Both the position numbers and the translations under genes were made by a program. Below are positions 61,715-64,000 of a stretch of 64,000 nucleotides of DNA, piece after piece. Each line of letters opens with the position of its first letter. Position 1 is the stretch's first letter. This stretch comes from Podocnemis expansa (Eukaryota; Chordata; Testudines; Podocnemididae). The stretch covers positions 11,601,598-11,665,597 of the forward strand of contig ML681981.1 of NCBI GenBank assembly GCA_007922195.1. Direction: 5' to 3'. A model generated the notes under the pieces. That model was given only the letters and a program-made list of their open reading frames with translations, was not told the DNA's origin and did no database searches.

Positions 61715-62549
61715 CATATGTTCATTTCATCTTACGTTCCATGAGCAGATGTTATAACAACCACTGACAGCAGTTTTCTTTTTAGATAAAAATACCCTAA
61801 ATGGTATTTGCAGGAGACTTTCTTGTCAAAGAAATTACCAGGCCTCAAGCAATTATGAAAAAGCTTTTGGATAAGTGTAGCTGTTTGCACATAAAAGTGT
61901 ATCTATAAAAATATAGTAGCATTGTTAGCTCAGTAGCATACATAACAAAATGTGCTGCCAAACTAGCCCCCTGGCTTTAGGAACAATTGTGAATTTTCAT
62001 TGCCAGGGGAGAAAGAAAGGATCTCAGACTAAGAGTACTATGCCACACTTGTGGCTACAGATAGTATGCTGTTTAATAGATACATAAATGCAGGAGTTGG
62101 TGATAAAGAATAAAAGGAATAATTTAGAAATCAAGCAACTCTCACAAACTAGCTCCTCTCACCTCAATGACATTACCTCAAAAGCTTCAGGGCCACTGAA
62201 GCTTTGTTTACATGTTGCTACTACAGACAGAGCTGAGTTAATGGGAAGATTCTGTAACCCTTCCCCAGAATAAATCTAGTTAAATAAAGTCAAATTCTTG
62301 ATTCACTCAACGGAACAATTTCTGCTTGCATAGAATCCCATTGAAATTCTGTAGACTCACTGCTGAAAAAAAATTGTTGGACTGCAATTCTCCCCCGCTG
62401 CACAGAGTGTATCCTCAAAAGAATCTTAATTGAGAAAGACTGCAACCATCTTAAAGCATCAAAGCCAGTTGTTTTAATGGATTACTGTGCATTAGAACAA
62501 GTTTGCTTGGTCCAGAACAGCCTGTGTAGACTTATTTTAAGCTAATTAC

Positions 62550-62639
62550 CTTTAGGTGGAAAATATGACTTGCTTTCAGCTTTGTGAGGCCAGTCCACCA
62601 CAAGAGGTCCAAACCTACGAAAGCTGGCAGTGATTTCAT
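62550..62639 (-). CDS. CPEB3: CPEB3 exon: middle of RRM1
   Basis: 90 nt. The first two bases (AT) complete an Asp codon begun upstream, then 29 codons, then one base (G) that joins the next exon's GT to make Gly. It encodes (D)EITASFRRFGPLVVDWPHK, then AESKSYFPPK(G). This is RRM1 helix 1, strand 2 and the start of the loop before RNP1, highly typical of CPEB2-4. The acceptor is TTTTGTAG and the donor GTAATTAG. The upstream RRM1 exon (with RNP2) and the N-terminal Gln-rich part lie beyond the right edge of the window. Confidence 0.95.
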
Positions 62640-64000
62640 CTACAAAAACAAATAAGGAACCTTAGAAAGAAAATCTTAAGATTAAAAGTGGTAAAGCAAA
62701 CATTCTTGCTTAAGAAAATCTTAGGAACTAGGTTTCAGAAGCTACTGAAAACAGGAAAAAGTGAAATGATGAATACATGAAACTTGTGGCAATAAAAACA
62801 CTTTTTACTTCACTATACTTTGTTGCTTAAATACCACTAGTTTTGCCTTTCACTGTGCAGCTTCACAAGACTAAAAGCAGAGCAGCAGGACCACTGTAAA
62901 ACAGAATTTTCTATATAAAGTGATGGCAAAAACCTGAAGCCCTAATACAGATTAGCCACATTAAGAAAAAACTCAAAACACCAAAACTAGATTTATCTGA
63001 ACCATTTTAACTCTCAGGCTAGGGATTCAAAATCCAGATGAGCGATTTTTCAAATTATGGACTATTTGGAATCAGTAATTACATATGGTCCATCAGAAAG
63101 GTGTGTACTGCAGACATTGATCTGAACTCTGAATTCTAGTTCAGGTTTGTTTTTACCTTTAGCCGCAAATACCTAATTAACTTAGCAAACATTTATTTAA
63201 TTTTCAATATAATTTAATCACTGTTTGAAACAGACACACACAGAGATCAAAAAACCAAACCAACCAGCCAAAAAAAAAAGGGGGGGGGGTCATTCCACTT
63301 TTACAAGCAAAGTTTATCTTGTATGAATATGCAAATTCTCTGAAATGGTTTTACAACCATTTTTAAATATGATAAGTCCCTAATAAACAAAAAAATGGAT
63401 CTGGAAGGAAGGAAAAGCCTAAGTCTATTTTAAAAATAATTAAATCTTGTTAAATTTGCTGTATTATGCATTCCAATAGAGCTTTATCAACTGTAAGTCA
63501 CAGCAAGGGTTGAATATCTGGCTTCTGTTCCTGTTTGAGCTGCTTAAGCAGAAACTCAGGACACAAAAGTTTTGGTCAGAATAAGTCCAATGGGCACACA
63601 GGGGAGGTTAAATTATTTCATTGTGAGAACACCCCTGATCCACAAGAACTAAGGTTTGTCTCATTGGTTTAGCAGAAATGTCTATATTTTTTCCTGCCAG
63701 CAAACACAAGGTTGAACATGATCACAATCTGACATTAGCAACCCACCTATCAGAAGAAAATCTGAAAGGCAATTTTTTCCTCAGTGTTTGATATTATTGC
63801 TTTATTAAGGTATTCAATGGTTCTACAAGCAGCTTACTACAAAGTTGGCTTCAAAGAAGTCTTTCTTTCCCTTATGATGCATTCTTAAACTCCCTGTAAT
63901 TGCTTAGTGGAAACTGTTAGTGAAATGTGGATTAGTGGTACAGTAGGAGGGAAATGAAAAACATCCACAATGGACTGTAGAGAAAATAGGTTTTTATTAC
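62640..64000 (-). other. CPEB3: CPEB3 intron, partial
   Basis: AT-rich sequence ending at the acceptor before 62639. It contains an A-run joined to a G-run at about 63270-63289. No exon or recognisable repeat is seen, and the preceding CPEB3 exon is not in the window. Confidence 0.75.
63270..63289. repeat. Adjacent A and G homopolymers
   Basis: Ten A residues directly followed by ten G residues in a CPEB3 intron. A simple repeat. Confidence 0.85.

Larger units (their letters stand above)
33331..62549 (-). other. CPEB3: CPEB3 intron splitting RRM1 (29219 bp)
   Basis: The donor GTAATT follows AAAG at 62550 and the acceptor TTTCCAAG precedes 33330. The intron carries most of the mobile DNA listed between 34.8 and 61.7 kb. 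Stretches where I see nothing recognisable are 33.4-34.8, 36.1-39.5 (apart from a poly-G tract), 39.9-41.8, 48.95-53.9, 56.9-59.4 and 60.4-61.1 kb. The GTAATT donor is weaker than the GTAAGT and GTGAGT donors of the other introns. Confidence 0.85.

Noticed and set aside
62640..64000. The HDV-like CPEB3 ribozyme
   Set aside because: It is known from an early intron of mammalian CPEB3, upstream of the exons seen here. The window ends before that intron and I saw no HDV-like fold in the partial intron present.
1..64000. tRNA, rRNA or snoRNA genes
   Set aside because: I found no convincing A/B-box cloverleaf or rRNA sequence by eye; a tRNAscan or Infernal run would be needed to exclude small RNAs.

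Overview
This is vertebrate nuclear DNA, most likely from a turtle or another non-avian reptile. It has one large intron-rich gene on the minus strand, AT-rich introns and many interspersed repeats. CR1 LINEs, hAT and Harbinger-like MITEs, and Penelope-like fragments carry the taxonomic signal. No long open reading frame other than the gene's exons looks like a host protein.

The gene is the 3' half of CPEB3 (cytoplasmic polyadenylation element binding protein 3). In transcription order (right to left) five coding exons are visible: 62550-62639, 33212-33330, 30640-30754, 23361-23542 and 13154-13381. All have GT/AG boundaries and the reading frame is continuous across every junction. Together they encode the last 243 residues: most of RRM1, all of RRM2, the linker, the C-terminal ZZ-type zinc-binding domain and the stop. 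The 3' UTR runs left from 13153, with a plausible poly(A) signal near 9.67 kb. Introns are 29.2, 2.5, 7.1 and 10.0 kb. The window also holds 1.36 kb of the next intron upstream. The left 9.6 kb is intergenic DNA downstream of CPEB3.

Mobile DNA fills much of the rest. (i) hAT-type non-autonomous elements have 8-bp target duplications; three duplications are perfect (19.3-20.4, 41.8-42.2 and 61.2-61.7 kb). (ii) Harbinger-like MITEs occur, two of which are packed with short palindromic motifs (85-411 and 35.36-35.61 kb). (iii) CR1 LINE fragments lie at 25.4, 27.1, 29-30.1 and 35.1 kb, with a further LINE RT fragment at 59.5-60.4 kb. (iv) A decayed Penelope-like element at about 42.8-44.6 kb retains RT and GIY-YIG endonuclease motifs. 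(v) A GC-rich segment at 55.9-56.9 kb may be a solo LTR.

The most interesting signal is a family of about a dozen foldback (inverted-arm) repeats. They share one fixed terminus (GGCTGCCCCTTTGGA-like) and a variable, truncated opposite end, and many copies are bounded by 10-13 bp target duplications. That pattern fits target-primed retrotransposition, not cut-and-paste MITEs. Related terminal repeats carry a hammerhead-ribozyme-like core (CTGATGA, hairpin, GAAA), as described for Penelope-like elements. Two copies are nested in the Penelope remnant itself. The largest, at 47.57-48.17 kb, is a near-complete palindrome with roughly 300-base arms inside a CPEB3 intron. Repeat family names are inferences from recognised features, not from a database search.
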